A stretch of DNA of 64,000 bases. Source: Granulicella arctica. GTDB lineage: Bacteria; Acidobacteriota; Terriglobia; Terriglobales; Acidobacteriaceae. The notes under the pieces were generated by a model. The model did no database searches. It saw only the letters and a program-made list of their open reading frames with translations, and was not told where the DNA came from. Of the stretch, positions 42,976 to 51,834 are shown piece after piece. Within the stretch, counting starts at the first letter, position 1. Each line of letters begins with the position of its first letter. A program made the translations under genes and the position numbers. Location of the stretch: positions 186,001 through 250,000 of the forward strand of contig NZ_JAGTUT010000002.1 of assembly GCF_025685605.1 (NCBI RefSeq). Reading direction: 5' to 3'.

Positions 42976-43473
42976 CTAGGGCAGCAACGAGTATGCAAAG
43001 GTGAACCGTCCAAGCTGGACTACCGACCGATCTCCCGGCGGCCAGATTCGGAATGACTCCACACGCTTGATCGTCATATCGTGCTTCGCCTCTACATCCC
43101 CCAGCGGCTTACCCGTAGCCGCTTCGTAGAACTTTACCGACAACGCATCCTCACTCCGCGTCCACCCAAAAACGTACTGCCCGGCCGGCAGCGACAGCGT
43201 CCCCACCCGCACCGGAGCCTGCGCGATTAAGAAGTTCGAATACTTTCCTTCAGCCGAATAGCCCGCCGTAATCAGCACCACCCCGGCGATAAACCGCCCC
43301 TTACCGTCTGTCACACCCGAGGCTGTTCGGAACTCCGTCTCGATCCGCTCTGCCTGCACAGGAGCTCGCGCCGGAATCAGCCCATGCAGCTCCGCCGGTG
43401 TAGCCACCCGCCACCCCTGCGCCATGCCAGCCAGCGGCACCATCACAAACAAGAGCAGCAGTCTCTTAATCAA
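42976..43473 (-). CDS. Secreted protein of unknown function
   Basis: 165 residues with a signal peptide (IKRLLLLFVMVPLAGMAQGW). The mature part is beta-rich (VRVGTLSLPAGQYVFGWTRSEDALSVKFYEA, SFRIWPPGDRSVVQLGRFTFAYSLLP). It starts at TTG 43473 and overlaps the response-regulator stop by 8 bases, so translation is coupled. Probably a regulated or accessory member of the two-component operon. No known domain recognised. Confidence 0.65.
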   Translation of the reverse strand: MIKRLLLLFVMVPLAGMAQGWRVATPAELHGLIPARAPVQAERIETEFRTASGVTDGKGRFIAGVVLITAGYSAEGKYSNFLIAQAPVRVGTLSLPAGQYVFGWTRSEDALSVKFYEAATGKPLGDVEAKHDMTIKRVESFRIWPPGDRSVVQLGRFTFAYSLLP

Positions 43474-44092
43474 GATGCACGATGCCTCTCTGCAGCGCTG
43501 TGGTCGCCGCCTGCGTCCGATCCGAAACCCCCAGCTTCCCGAGCAGGTTATTGATATGCGTCTTCACTGTAGCCTCCGAGATAAACAGCGCCATACCAAT
43601 CTCTTTGTTGCTCCGACCTAGCACGATCTGCTTCAGCACATCCGTCTCGCGCTCCGTCAGCACAGGACCGCTAAGCCGGCCCGCCAGCCGCTCGGCCACC
43701 GTCGCAGGCACGCGTGACTTTCCTGCATGTACGGCTCGGATCGCCTCCATCAGCACATCGCCATCCATTCCCTTCAACAGGTAGCCCTTCGCGCCCGCCT
43801 GAAGCGCGCGATAGATGTCCTCGTCGCCATCGAAGGTGGTCAGCACAATGATCCGCGCTTCTGGAAACTCCGCACGAATCTTCCCAATCGTCTCGACGCC
43901 ATTCTGCTTCGGCAGCCGCAGATCCATCAGCGTCACATCCGGCTGATGCTCCCGAAACAGCGTCAGCCCAAGCTCTCCGTCCGCCGCCTGCGCGACCACT
44001 GAAAACTCCGGCACAGTGTTCAGTAACGCAACAAGGCCCTGGCGCACCACCGCATGATCCTCAACGATCAATATCCGAATTGCTTCACTCAT
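43466..44092 (-). CDS. NarL/FixJ-family response regulator
   Basis: 208 residues: receiver with phospho-acceptor Asp57 (VTLMDLRLP), acidic pair Glu11-Asp12, Thr and Lys in VLTTFD and AKGYLLK, and C-terminal LuxR-type HTH LTERETDVLKQIVLGRSNKEIGMALFISEATVKTHINNLLGKLGV. The ATG at 44092 begins MSEAIRILIVEDH. Lies 92 bases downstream of its cognate kinase gene on the same strand. Confidence 0.92.
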   Translation of the reverse strand: MSEAIRILIVEDHAVVRQGLVALLNTVPEFSVVAQAADGELGLTLFREHQPDVTLMDLRLPKQNGVETIGKIRAEFPEARIIVLTTFDGDEDIYRALQAGAKGYLLKGMDGDVLMEAIRAVHAGKSRVPATVAERLAGRLSGPVLTERETDVLKQIVLGRSNKEIGMALFISEATVKTHINNLLGKLGVSDRTQAATTALQRGIVHLD

Positions 44093-44184
44093 TCGTACCC
44101 ATCCGATCACTACCGTTATACAAGCGTGCAAAACTCCTCAACCGAAAGGTGGAGACCTGTGCCCATGACGCAGAACACAAGCAC

Positions 44185-47100
44185 CTAATTGATCCGCAGC
44201 GTCACCTCAATTCGCGTCCCCTGCCCTACCGCACTTGCAACTGAGAGCTTGCCGCCAATCTTCACCGCCCGCTCCCGCATCCCACGCAGCCCAAAGTGTC
44301 CCGCCGGTCCCTCTAACCCTGCATCGAACCCCCGCCCATCATCCACCACCAGCAGCCGAAACGCCTTCATCTCGTACGTCAGCGTTACCTCCACCGCACC
44401 ACACGCTGCATGACGCACCGCATTCGTCACTGCCTCCTGCGCAATCCGGAGCACCTCATCCTCAACCGCCGTCCCCAGCGCCCGATAGCTCCCTGTCACA
44501 TGCAGCCGCCCCGCAATCCCCGTCGGCCCGGTTAGCGTCTTCAGAGCCCGCCCCAACCGCACCGGCAGTTCCTCCGCCCCTTCCGACCGCAGATCCCAGA
44601 TTGAACTCCTTGCATCCGCCAGGCTCTGCCGCACCAGCAGCCGCGTCTCATCCAGTTGCGTCCTCGCCGCCTCGGGAGCCGTCCCCAGCAGCCGCGTCAC
44701 CACCTCCAACTGCAGCGAGATACTCACAATCCCCTGCGCCAGCGTGTCGTGGATATCCCGCGCAATCCGGCTCCGCTCTTCCATCACACCGCTGTACAGC
44801 GCCTCCACCCGACGCACCCGCCACGCATAGATCAGGTACGCCAGCCCCGCAGCCACCAGAACAAGCACGCCATAGAACCACCACGTCTGCCAGAAGAACG
44901 GCCGCACCCGCACCCGGATCGTCGCCTCCTTAGGGCTCCGCACCCCATCGCTATTTGTCGCCGTCACGTGGAACACGTAGTGTCCGGGCTTCAAATTCGT
45001 ATAGAACGCCGCCCTGTGCGTCCCTGCCTCCACCCACGCCGGGTCGAATCCCTCCAGCCGATACGAGTAACGTACCTTCTGCGGAGCGACGAAGCTCATC
45101 CCCGCGTACTGAAACTCCACCCGCTGACTTCCCGGCTCAAGCGTCAATTCAGCGCTTTCTGTCGTTCGCTGGACATCGTTCACCAGCACTGTCTCAACAG
45201 CTACTAAGGGCGCCACCATATTCTCGTGCAGCCGCGCCGGATCCACCACGCTTACCCCGCGCAACGTCGCAAACCATAGCGTCCCATCCCGCATCCGCAC
45301 CGCAGCCGGATGCCCGCCGCTACTCCCCTCCCGCACTCGCATCCCGTCCGAAGTGTCGTATGCCGTTGCCTTCTCTACCGCGAGGGAATCCGTCGCCTCA
45401 ATCAGTCGAAAGATTCCGCTTCGCGAACTAATCCACACCGCTCCCGCCGCTTCCCGCAATATCCCGAACACCGTCGCAGGCAGCGTCTTCTCCCCCAGCC
45501 GGACCGCCTTTCCACTCTCACCCACCCATCGACTCAACCCACTCCCATCAGTCCCTAGCAGCAGATTCCCATGCCCCTCCGGCAAGATTGCCGTCACCAC
45601 GTTGCTCGGCAGCCCCTCTCTTATCGTGAAATTTCTGAACTTCCCAGCCCGCATCCGCGTCAGCCCACCCGAAGTACCAATCCAGAGATCACCATCGTCC
45701 GACTGCACCATCACGCCGATAAAGTCGCTCCCCAGCCCGTCGAGCGAGGTCAACGTCGTCATCCCCTCCTTCGCAATCCGCGTCAACCCATGCCGCGTCC
45801 CCACCCAGACATCCCCCGCCTTATCCACCAGCAGCGACCGGATAAAGTCATCCGCCAACCCATCCGCCGTCGTCCACACCTTCACCGTTCGTCCGCGAAC
45901 CAGGTTCAACCCCGTCGGCGTTCCCACCCATAGATCCCCGTTAGGCGCGCTCGCCAGCGATAGAATCACGTTGCTCGACAACCCATCCCGCGTTGTCAGC
46001 GCGACGAAGCCATCGGCCGTCTTTCGATTCAGCCCACCACCATCCGTCCCTACCCACACCGTACCCGCCGCATCCTGCAGCACCGACCGCACCACGTTCC
46101 CCGACAGCCCTTCCGCCGTCGTATACGTCGTGAACTTCTGCTCGTGCAGCATCGTCAGCCCATCCGACTCCGTTCCCACCCAGAGATCGCCCTCCCGATC
46201 CTCGAAGCTCGCCAGCACCGAGCTTCCCGCCAGCGCATCCGCTTTTGGAAACACCTCAACCCGGTCCCCGACGACACGCGCCACCCCCCGATCCATCCCC
46301 GCCCAGATCGCCCCTTCTCGATCCTGAAAGAGTGTCTGGACCGCTCCCAGGTTCTTACCCGCAACCACCGAAAACCGTTCCCCGTTCCCCGTCGCCAGCC
46401 CAGCCGAAGTCCCCACCCACGTGCTGCCATCCGACGCTGCCAGCAACGTCGTCACCGCTGTCCGTCCCACAGCTCCAGAGATCGCTACCGGTGCCAGCAA
46501 TCCCCGCTGCAAAACCTGCAACCCCTCCGCAGTGCCCACGATCAGCCGACCGCTCGCATCCACCGCCTCTGCCACAATCTCAGCGCCGCCCACCGTCTTC
46601 ACCGCCCTAATGCGCCCGAGCGAGGCGTTCAGCTCAACAGCTTGCGCGCCATCCCCCAGCCACACCTGGCCATCAGAAGTTTCGGCAAACCGGCTCTCCA
46701 GGCTCACACTCATCCCCTGAGCAGCCGCAATCGCAGCGCAATGTTCTCCCTGCATCAGGCACGGGCCGCCAGCCGTCGATACCCACAGTCGGCCGCCGCG
46801 ATCTTTGTGGGAGAACCAGACCGTCGCATCCGGAAGCCCATTCATAATGCCTACAGCCCGAAAACGATCGTGCGCATAGAAGGCAAGCTTGCCGCCCGTC
46901 ACGATCCATAGACCACCCGCAGCATCCACCGTCAATCCTTGAATCGAGCTGCCGCCGGAACTGCCGCCATGGCTCCTCAACTCTGGCGTCGTCTCGGCCG
47001 TAAACACCTTGAACTCATACCCGTTGAAGCGAACCAGACCGTCATCGGTCCCCAACCAGATATAGCCGTCCGGAGTCTGCACGATCGCGCGGACAGTATT

Positions 47101-47235
47101 CTGCGGTAAACCGTTGTCCGTCTCCCACACCTGTCGCCCGTATTGACTCAGCACCCCACGTGGGTCGAGCCCGAGCGCAGACCGCGCCCAGGCCACCAGC
47201 ACCATCGCCAAAACCCATCGGACCCTAAAGCTCAT
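44185..47235 (-). CDS. Hybrid-type propeller sensor histidine kinase (Reg_prop, Y_Y_Y, HisKA_3)
   Basis: 1016 residues. Signal peptide; then about 12 two-component-regulator-propeller repeats (VWVGTDGGGLNRKTADG, LWIGTSGGLTRMRAGKF and like) over residues 45-640; a Y_Y_Y domain near 690-760 (QRVEFQYAGMSF...YSYRLEGFD); one membrane helix WWFYGVLVLVAAGLAYLIYAW; a HisKA_3 dimerisation helix with phospho-His829 (RIARDIHDTLAQG); and a NarX-type HATPase ending GTRIEVTLRIN. It senses an unknown extracytoplasmic ligand. Operon with the next regulator and a small secreted protein. Confidence 0.92.
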   Translation of the reverse strand: MSFRVRWVLAMVLVAWARSALGLDPRGVLSQYGRQVWETDNGLPQNTVRAIVQTPDGYIWLGTDDGLVRFNGYEFKVFTAETTPELRSHGGSSGGSSIQGLTVDAAGGLWIVTGGKLAFYAHDRFRAVGIMNGLPDATVWFSHKDRGGRLWVSTAGGPCLMQGEHCAAIAAAQGMSVSLESRFAETSDGQVWLGDGAQAVELNASLGRIRAVKTVGGAEIVAEAVDASGRLIVGTAEGLQVLQRGLLAPVAISGAVGRTAVTTLLAASDGSTWVGTSAGLATGNGERFSVVAGKNLGAVQTLFQDREGAIWAGMDRGVARVVGDRVEVFPKADALAGSSVLASFEDREGDLWVGTESDGLTMLHEQKFTTYTTAEGLSGNVVRSVLQDAAGTVWVGTDGGGLNRKTADGFVALTTRDGLSSNVILSLASAPNGDLWVGTPTGLNLVRGRTVKVWTTADGLADDFIRSLLVDKAGDVWVGTRHGLTRIAKEGMTTLTSLDGLGSDFIGVMVQSDDGDLWIGTSGGLTRMRAGKFRNFTIREGLPSNVVTAILPEGHGNLLLGTDGSGLSRWVGESGKAVRLGEKTLPATVFGILREAAGAVWISSRSGIFRLIEATDSLAVEKATAYDTSDGMRVREGSSGGHPAAVRMRDGTLWFATLRGVSVVDPARLHENMVAPLVAVETVLVNDVQRTTESAELTLEPGSQRVEFQYAGMSFVAPQKVRYSYRLEGFDPAWVEAGTHRAAFYTNLKPGHYVFHVTATNSDGVRSPKEATIRVRVRPFFWQTWWFYGVLVLVAAGLAYLIYAWRVRRVEALYSGVMEERSRIARDIHDTLAQGIVSISLQLEVVTRLLGTAPEAARTQLDETRLLVRQSLADARSSIWDLRSEGAEELPVRLGRALKTLTGPTGIAGRLHVTGSYRALGTAVEDEVLRIAQEAVTNAVRHAACGAVEVTLTYEMKAFRLLVVDDGRGFDAGLEGPAGHFGLRGMRERAVKIGGKLSVASAVGQGTRIEVTLRIN

Positions 47236-47290
47236 GGAAGCCTAAGTCTAGAGGATGTCTCCGCACTGGACACATTTCCGTGTTCCCGCC

Positions 47291-48409
47291 CTAGAAACTC
47301 CGCGTGTACGAAGCGATGAGCGTGTAGTCCGAGAACGCTGCATCACCGTGCGTATGGTTCAGGTAGTCCGCGACACTCGTCTTCCGATTGCGCTGGATCG
47401 CCCATGGCCCGCTTACATTCAGCATGTTGCGCCCGCGAGCCACCATCAGCCCTGGTTCAATCGAGATCACATACCCTGGCCGCCGAAACCCGTCGCTCTT
47501 GCCAAACGCATCACGCACCGGCACGCCTTCCATCCGCCCTCCAAAGCTGAAAACCACCGAAGCCAGCTTCACCGGCACCGGAATGGCGTGCGACAGGCCG
47601 CCGCGCCAGAGGTACTGGTCCGTAGCTGAGATCGTGTTCTCGGGAGCCTTCCGCCCCGTTGCCACGCCCGTCGTATCTGCCGGACTGAAGAGCCACGAGC
47701 CTGAGAAGTACCCTACCGTGTGGAAGTACGTCTCCTTGAACGCCTGTGTGGCCAGTGAGAAACCCCACGTCCCGTCACCGGGCTGGATCGACTCGTCAAA
47801 CGGCAGGATCGTGCTCGTCCCATTCGCCGCATACGTATGGCCCTTTGCATCGTTGATACCTGTCGGCAACTTAAGCGACACTGCCAGCGAAATATTCCCG
47901 TGATCCTCTGTAGGCGGCCGGAACGCCCAGGCCTGCGCGCCAACCGTTACGTCACCGATCCCACCCGCACGATAGGTATTCAGCGCGTTCGATCCCTGGG
48001 CATGACGCGTAGCCTCCAGCCCCGGGACATCGCCGATGATGCTCCATCTGGGTGTCATCTGGTAGTTGAACGAAAGATCGAACAGGTCGGCATGGTTCTG
48101 CACCTCGTTATGCTTCAACTCCCGCTGCAACTGGTATACCGTCCCGATGTAGTGTCGGAACGAGCTGTACGTCCGATAACCAACGGTCACTGAAAGTCCG
48201 TGGATCGACATCCCGCTCAACCCACTCGAGAGCCCCTGCTCGCTCCCGGGATCCAGCCCCGCAATGAGCGGCTGTGGCGAATGGGCCGCCACACAGCCCT
48301 GGGCAAATAGTCTTGCAGTCGCGCCCGAAAGCACGACCCCCGACGCGAGCAGGAACGCGCGCGCCACCATCCTCGCAGCATACCGCTGCCTCATCATTCG
48401 CTGCATCAT
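47291..48409 (-). CDS. Putative outer-membrane channel-like protein
   Basis: 372 residues. Signal peptide MMQRMMRQRYAARMVARAFL... ending near LFAQG. The mature part is rich in beta strands (GLSVTVGYRTYSSFRHY, LFDLSFNYQMTPRWSIIGDVP, GNISLAVSLKLPTGI, VYSIEPGLMVARGRN) and ends YTLIASYTRSF, an aromatic C-terminal end of an outer-membrane barrel (transporter/DUF481 or phenol MetA-like). The ATG pair at 48409 follows AAGGA; upstream in-frame codons include an 18-bp tandem repeat. Sits 55 bases upstream of the kinase gene on the same strand. Confidence 0.7.
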   Translation of the reverse strand: MMQRMMRQRYAARMVARAFLLASGVVLSGATARLFAQGCVAAHSPQPLIAGLDPGSEQGLSSGLSGMSIHGLSVTVGYRTYSSFRHYIGTVYQLQRELKHNEVQNHADLFDLSFNYQMTPRWSIIGDVPGLEATRHAQGSNALNTYRAGGIGDVTVGAQAWAFRPPTEDHGNISLAVSLKLPTGINDAKGHTYAANGTSTILPFDESIQPGDGTWGFSLATQAFKETYFHTVGYFSGSWLFSPADTTGVATGRKAPENTISATDQYLWRGGLSHAIPVPVKLASVVFSFGGRMEGVPVRDAFGKSDGFRRPGYVISIEPGLMVARGRNMLNVSGPWAIQRNRKTSVADYLNHTHGDAAFSDYTLIASYTRSF

Positions 48410-48423
48410 GGCATGTCCTTGAA

Positions 48424-48457
48424 AGAAGTAATCTCTTGTGAAGAAGTAATCTCTTGT
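48424..48457. repeat. 18-bp tandem repeat upstream of the channel-like gene
   Basis: The unit AGAAGTAATCTCTTGTGA occurs at 48424-48441 and again (16 of 18 bases) at 48442-48457, in the 5' leader of the gene ending at 48409. Possible regulator site or recent slippage duplication. Confidence 0.6.
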
Positions 48458-48701
48458 TTTGTGGTCTTTAGCTCTTCCGGACATTAGCAGCCACGATCAG
48501 GCCAAGTCGTGACCCCAAGGATGGGTTTGTATCTCCACCCGAAGGTTGGCATACCAACAATTGCGCCTGTACCAAGTTGACGAACCCGTTTTCCAGAAGT
48601 CAACATGCACCCTAAGCGAGGCAATAATGCACTACTTCTTCCCTCAAGGCGAACAAAGCATGTAAACTAAAGACTCGAGTTCTTTACAGGAAAGCAGTGC
48701 C

Positions 48702-49061
48702 ATGTCTATACATCCCATCATGCAGAAGCTGGCCGCCAAGTTCGAGCGGACCGATCTCCCCCATTTCGCTCCAGGCGACACCGTCCGTGTTCAGGTCAAA
48801 ATCAAGGAAGGCGAGAAAGAGCGCCTCCAGGCATTCGAAGGCATGGTCATCGCCTCCCGCAAGGGTCCGCATGGCACCTTCACCGTGCGCAAAATGAGCT
48901 TCGGCCAAGGCGTCGAGCGCATCTTCCCCTACAACTCCAAGGTGGTCGACACCGTCACCAAGGTTCGCTCCTACGAAGTTCGCCGCTCCAAGCTCTTCTA
49001 TCTCCGCGGTCTTCGCGGCAAGGCAGCCCGTCTCAAGGAAGTTGCCCGCGCTACCAAGTAA
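48702..49061 (+). CDS. rplS: 50S ribosomal protein L19
   Basis: 119-residue bL19: HPIMQKLAAKFERTDLPHFAPGDTVRVQVKIKEGEKERLQAFEGMVIA, SFGQGVERIFPYNSKVVDTV, GLRGKAARLKE. AGGAAAG ribosome site upstream. A TAAACT -10-like element is near 48662. It is separated by six kilobases from trmD, its usual neighbour, so it must use its own promoter. Confidence 0.95.
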   Translation: MSIHPIMQKLAAKFERTDLPHFAPGDTVRVQVKIKEGEKERLQAFEGMVIASRKGPHGTFTVRKMSFGQGVERIFPYNSKVVDTVTKVRSYEVRRSKLFYLRGLRGKAARLKEVARATK

Positions 49062-49079
49062 CCAGCCATCAACTCCAGC

Positions 49080-49109
49080 GAAACGCCACGACCAAGGTCG
49101 TGGCGTTTC
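49080..49109 (+). terminator. Terminator-like hairpin after rplS
   Basis: GAAACGCCACGAC (49080-49092) pairs perfectly with GTCGTGGCGTTTC (49097-49109) around the loop CAAG, 18 bases after the L19 stop. The T-run lies inside the stem; likely ends rplS transcription. Confidence 0.7.
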
Positions 49110-49185
49110 TGCGTGGCTTCACCAACTCATACTCGACAGTGTGAGGCACTAGCCGGGAGATTCTTTAACGGCTTCCACGACGGAG

Positions 49186-49872
49186 ATGCCTTATAGTCTG
49201 GGACTACTGGACCGAACTATGGCGACAAAATTGAAGGTTCGCACCGCACCTCGTATCGATGCTGAGTTGCTCGCTGATAATTTCGTGGAACAACTTCTGA
49301 CCGGCTACGTTTGCGATGCCAAAGCAACGGGTATTCGCTTGCCAGCCCTTCAGAGTGCGCGTAGCCAATCCGTGGAGATGGAGCGATGCGTTCTGCGCGA
49401 TGTGGCGCTCCCCGACCCTGCCGCATGCAAGCTGCGACTAGGCGATGTACAGATTGAAGATGCTGACCTTGCGAATATCGACCTGACGAGCGGTTCACTT
49501 GAGCGTGTTGAGATCGTGTCGGCGCGACTGACCGGAGCGACGTTCAGCGAGGCTCAACTCACCAGTGTGCTGTTTCGAGATTGCAAGCTGGACTTTGCAG
49601 TGCTGCGGATGGCGCGTCTGCAACTGTGCGTCTTTGAGAACTGTAATCTAACCGATGCCGACTTTTATGGGGCTGACCTCTCCGGTACGATCTTTCGCGA
49701 CTGCAACCTCAGTCAAGCTGATGTTAGCCAGGCGAAGTTGAACGCCGCCGATGTGCGTGACTGCCGTCTCGACGGCCTTCGGGGTACACCGGCCAGCATG
49801 GATGGCTTGATGATCAGCCCAGATCAGGCGTCGATGTTGATCACACTCTTCGGGGTGCGCGTTGCGTGGTGA
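49186..49872 (+). CDS. Pentapeptide-repeat protein
   Basis: 228 residues (217 if the ATG at 49219 is used). Residues 60-205 hold pentapeptide repeats with the A(D/N)LxX spacing: DADLANIDLTS, TGATFSEAQLTSVLFRDCKLDF, DADFYGADLSGTIFRDCNLSQADVSQAKL. These form a right-handed quadrilateral beta-helix. No signal peptide or enzyme motif; DNA-gyrase-protecting Qnr proteins share the fold, but that function cannot be claimed here. Confidence 0.75.
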   Translation: MPYSLGLLDRTMATKLKVRTAPRIDAELLADNFVEQLLTGYVCDAKATGIRLPALQSARSQSVEMERCVLRDVALPDPAACKLRLGDVQIEDADLANIDLTSGSLERVEIVSARLTGATFSEAQLTSVLFRDCKLDFAVLRMARLQLCVFENCNLTDADFYGADLSGTIFRDCNLSQADVSQAKLNAADVRDCRLDGLRGTPASMDGLMISPDQASMLITLFGVRVAW

Positions 49873-49987
49873 GAGCCTGTAACTTGAGGGAGAGTCTCAG
49901 TTGATTCTCGGTGGCGCCAAGTTGCGTGCGACGCTTGATCAAACCTCAAAAATCCAATAGACTTAGGGAGTTGCTTCTTCGCAATGT

Positions 49988-50064
49988 GCATCCGTAGCTC
50001 AGTTGGATAGAGCATTTGGCTACGAACCAAAGGGTCGGAGGTTCGAATCCTTCCGGGTGCACCA
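49988..50064 (+). tRNA. tRNA-Arg (anticodon ACG)
   Basis: A 77-base cloverleaf: acceptor GCATCCG pairs with CGGGTGC, D-arm with AGTTGG, anticodon ACG at 50022-50024 in loop CTACGAA, T-arm GTTCGAATCC, and encoded ACCA 3' end. ACG normally reads CGU/CGC/CGA after inosine editing. Confidence 0.97.
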
Positions 50065-50104
50065 TTCCCCTACTTCATCTACTCAATCAATTCTACGACG
50101 CTGA

Positions 50105-50290
50105 CTATTGCTGCCGGCTTGGGCTTGGCATGCTCTTTGGTGCGGCCGAGTCATGTGGAGTGGGCCGGATGACCAGGTAACAAAACACCAGCACGATAAT
50201 TGCCAACATGATTAGGAAAAGGAAAGGGCTGTGACGATAGCCGTGCGTTCCGGGAGGGCTCTTCACAAGGATGGGCTTGCTAGGCTTCAT
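50105..50290 (-). CDS. Small single-span membrane protein
   Basis: 61-residue frame: Pro-rich N terminus (MKPSKPILVKSPPG), one hydrophobic helix FLFLIMLAIIVLVFCYLVI, and a polar C terminus. No clear ribosome site. Possible membrane peptide of unknown role or a chance frame. Confidence 0.4.
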   Translation of the reverse strand: MKPSKPILVKSPPGTHGYRHSPFLFLIMLAIIVLVFCYLVIRPTPHDSAAPKSMPSPSRQQ

Positions 50291-50702
50291 TTTGGATTAG
50301 ATGCGGATTTTATTGTCCCCATTAGCCTCAATTTATTGCACAGGTAAGACCCAGACAGAAGCTCAGAATCAGACGTTTACATGTGGCGATATTTTTTGTG
50401 TGACCATCCTTCGCCTGCTGCGAGGACGACTCCTGCGGCAAGTCAGCCGACCGCAATTAACTTCGCAGGGCATCAGCTTAGTTCAGAGATCTAGATTATC
50501 TCGCGTTGCCCAGCTAGTTCGAGATCCTAGAACAAACTGATTTACCAATGCAAAACGTAAGTCCAAGCCAATTTATCCTAAGCCTGGGCATGTGAAAGAT
50601 TTATGACTTAGAAACTAGTAACTGCTCTAAGATGAAGCTCAGTATTGCAAAGCACCTTAGTAACCGCTCCGCCGTTCACAACTGATCCGAAAGGCGATCT
50701 TT
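50291..50702. other. Gene-poor interval upstream of the diguanylate cyclase
   Basis: About 410 bases between the small membrane protein and the GGDEF gene. An open frame at 50301-50540 has no family resemblance, no ribosome site and looks like chance. I see no strong hairpin or repeat. Confidence 0.5.
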
Positions 50703-51806
50703 ATGAAAAGGCTTGCAGTTGTGGTGACCTCAGGATGCTTCGCGCTTGTCCTCCTTGGACTTACTGGGACCTTTGAGCCGCTGTTCTCGGCCAACTACTT
50801 ACCGCACCGATATTGCTATCTCGCTAAGCCAGAGCTCGTCTGGACGAATGTCATCACCGACGGACTGATTGCCTTGTCCTATGCGGTGATCTTCGGATGT
50901 CTCATGTGGATGGTTTCAAAGCTTAAAGGGACGCCCAGACTTCGCCCTTATCTTTGGATACTGCTCGCCTTCGGCACGTTCATCTTTGCCTGCGGAGCGA
51001 CACATGTGATGGAAGTGATTACCGTGTGGGTCCCGGTTTACCCTCTCGCTGCAGCGGTCAAGGTTGTAGCTGCTCTTACTTCCATTCCAACTGCAATCCT
51101 GTTTGCAAGAACAACGCCCAGGTTGGCGAAAAGTCTGGTTCATTTTCTAGTTGCCGATAGCGAACTGCAGCAGGCCAATAAGGACTTACTCGAACTATCC
51201 GCTCGAGACGCTCTTACGGATCTCAATAACAGACGCCGCTTCGAAGGAGTGCTTGCTACTGAATGGCAACGTTCGACCCGTCAGCCGTGTTCACTCGCGC
51301 TCCTCATGATTGATGTTGATCACTTTAAAATGCTCAACGACCGGTACGGTCATCTGGCTGGTGATGAATGTCTTCGACGGATGGGACAGGTGTTCTCATC
51401 GCGAAAGTGGCGGGCTGAAGATGTAATTGCGAGATATGGTGGGGAGGAGTTCGCACTTCTTCTACCAGGATCGGATTGCCAGGCCGCAGCGAAGATCGGA
51501 GAAGAACTCAGACTGGCTGTGATGGAGCTTCAGATCAAGAATGAGAACTCGCCAGTCGCTCCGATTGTGACGATCAGCATTGGCGTAGCAAGCCGCATTC
51601 CTGAATATGGACAGGATCCAAGGGAGCTTCTGGGCGACGCCGACGCCGCGCTGTATCGCGCCAAAGATCAAGGTCGAAATCAGGTAGCCTGCACGGATCC
51701 TTACGGATCACCTGACGTTAGTCGAACCACTGAACCTACAGCAGTGTTGAATGACGATCTGGATGACATGCCTGGGCTCCTCGACGTCTCGCAGAGTCTA
51801 AGCTAA
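50703..51806 (+). CDS. Ethylene-receptor-like diguanylate cyclase
   Basis: 367 residues. The N-terminal membrane domain resembles the ethylene-binding module of plant ETR1 and SynEtr1: TDGLIALSYAVIFGCL with Asp53 and Tyr60, and FACGATHVMEVITVW with Cys97 and His101 (C-x3-H, the Cu(I) ligand pair of ETR1 is C65/H69). After a short linker, a GGDEF domain: DALTDLNNRRRF, IDVDHFKMLNDRYGHLAGDE, GGEEF at 246-250, and an RxxD I-site (Arg237, Asp240) five residues before it. So it likely makes c-di-GMP with product inhibition, under ethylene or another small-gas signal. Ethylene binding is inferred only. Confidence 0.85.
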   Translation: MKRLAVVVTSGCFALVLLGLTGTFEPLFSANYLPHRYCYLAKPELVWTNVITDGLIALSYAVIFGCLMWMVSKLKGTPRLRPYLWILLAFGTFIFACGATHVMEVITVWVPVYPLAAAVKVVAALTSIPTAILFARTTPRLAKSLVHFLVADSELQQANKDLLELSARDALTDLNNRRRFEGVLATEWQRSTRQPCSLALLMIDVDHFKMLNDRYGHLAGDECLRRMGQVFSSRKWRAEDVIARYGGEEFALLLPGSDCQAAAKIGEELRLAVMELQIKNENSPVAPIVTISIGVASRIPEYGQDPRELLGDADAALYRAKDQGRNQVACTDPYGSPDVSRTTEPTAVLNDDLDDMPGLLDVSQSLS

Positions 51807-51834
51807 GTATTCGATCGAAGACAAGGCATCATTA

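Noticed and set aside
50301..50540. 79-codon plus-strand frame
   Set aside because: No ribosome site, no recognizable motif, lies in AT-richer spacer.
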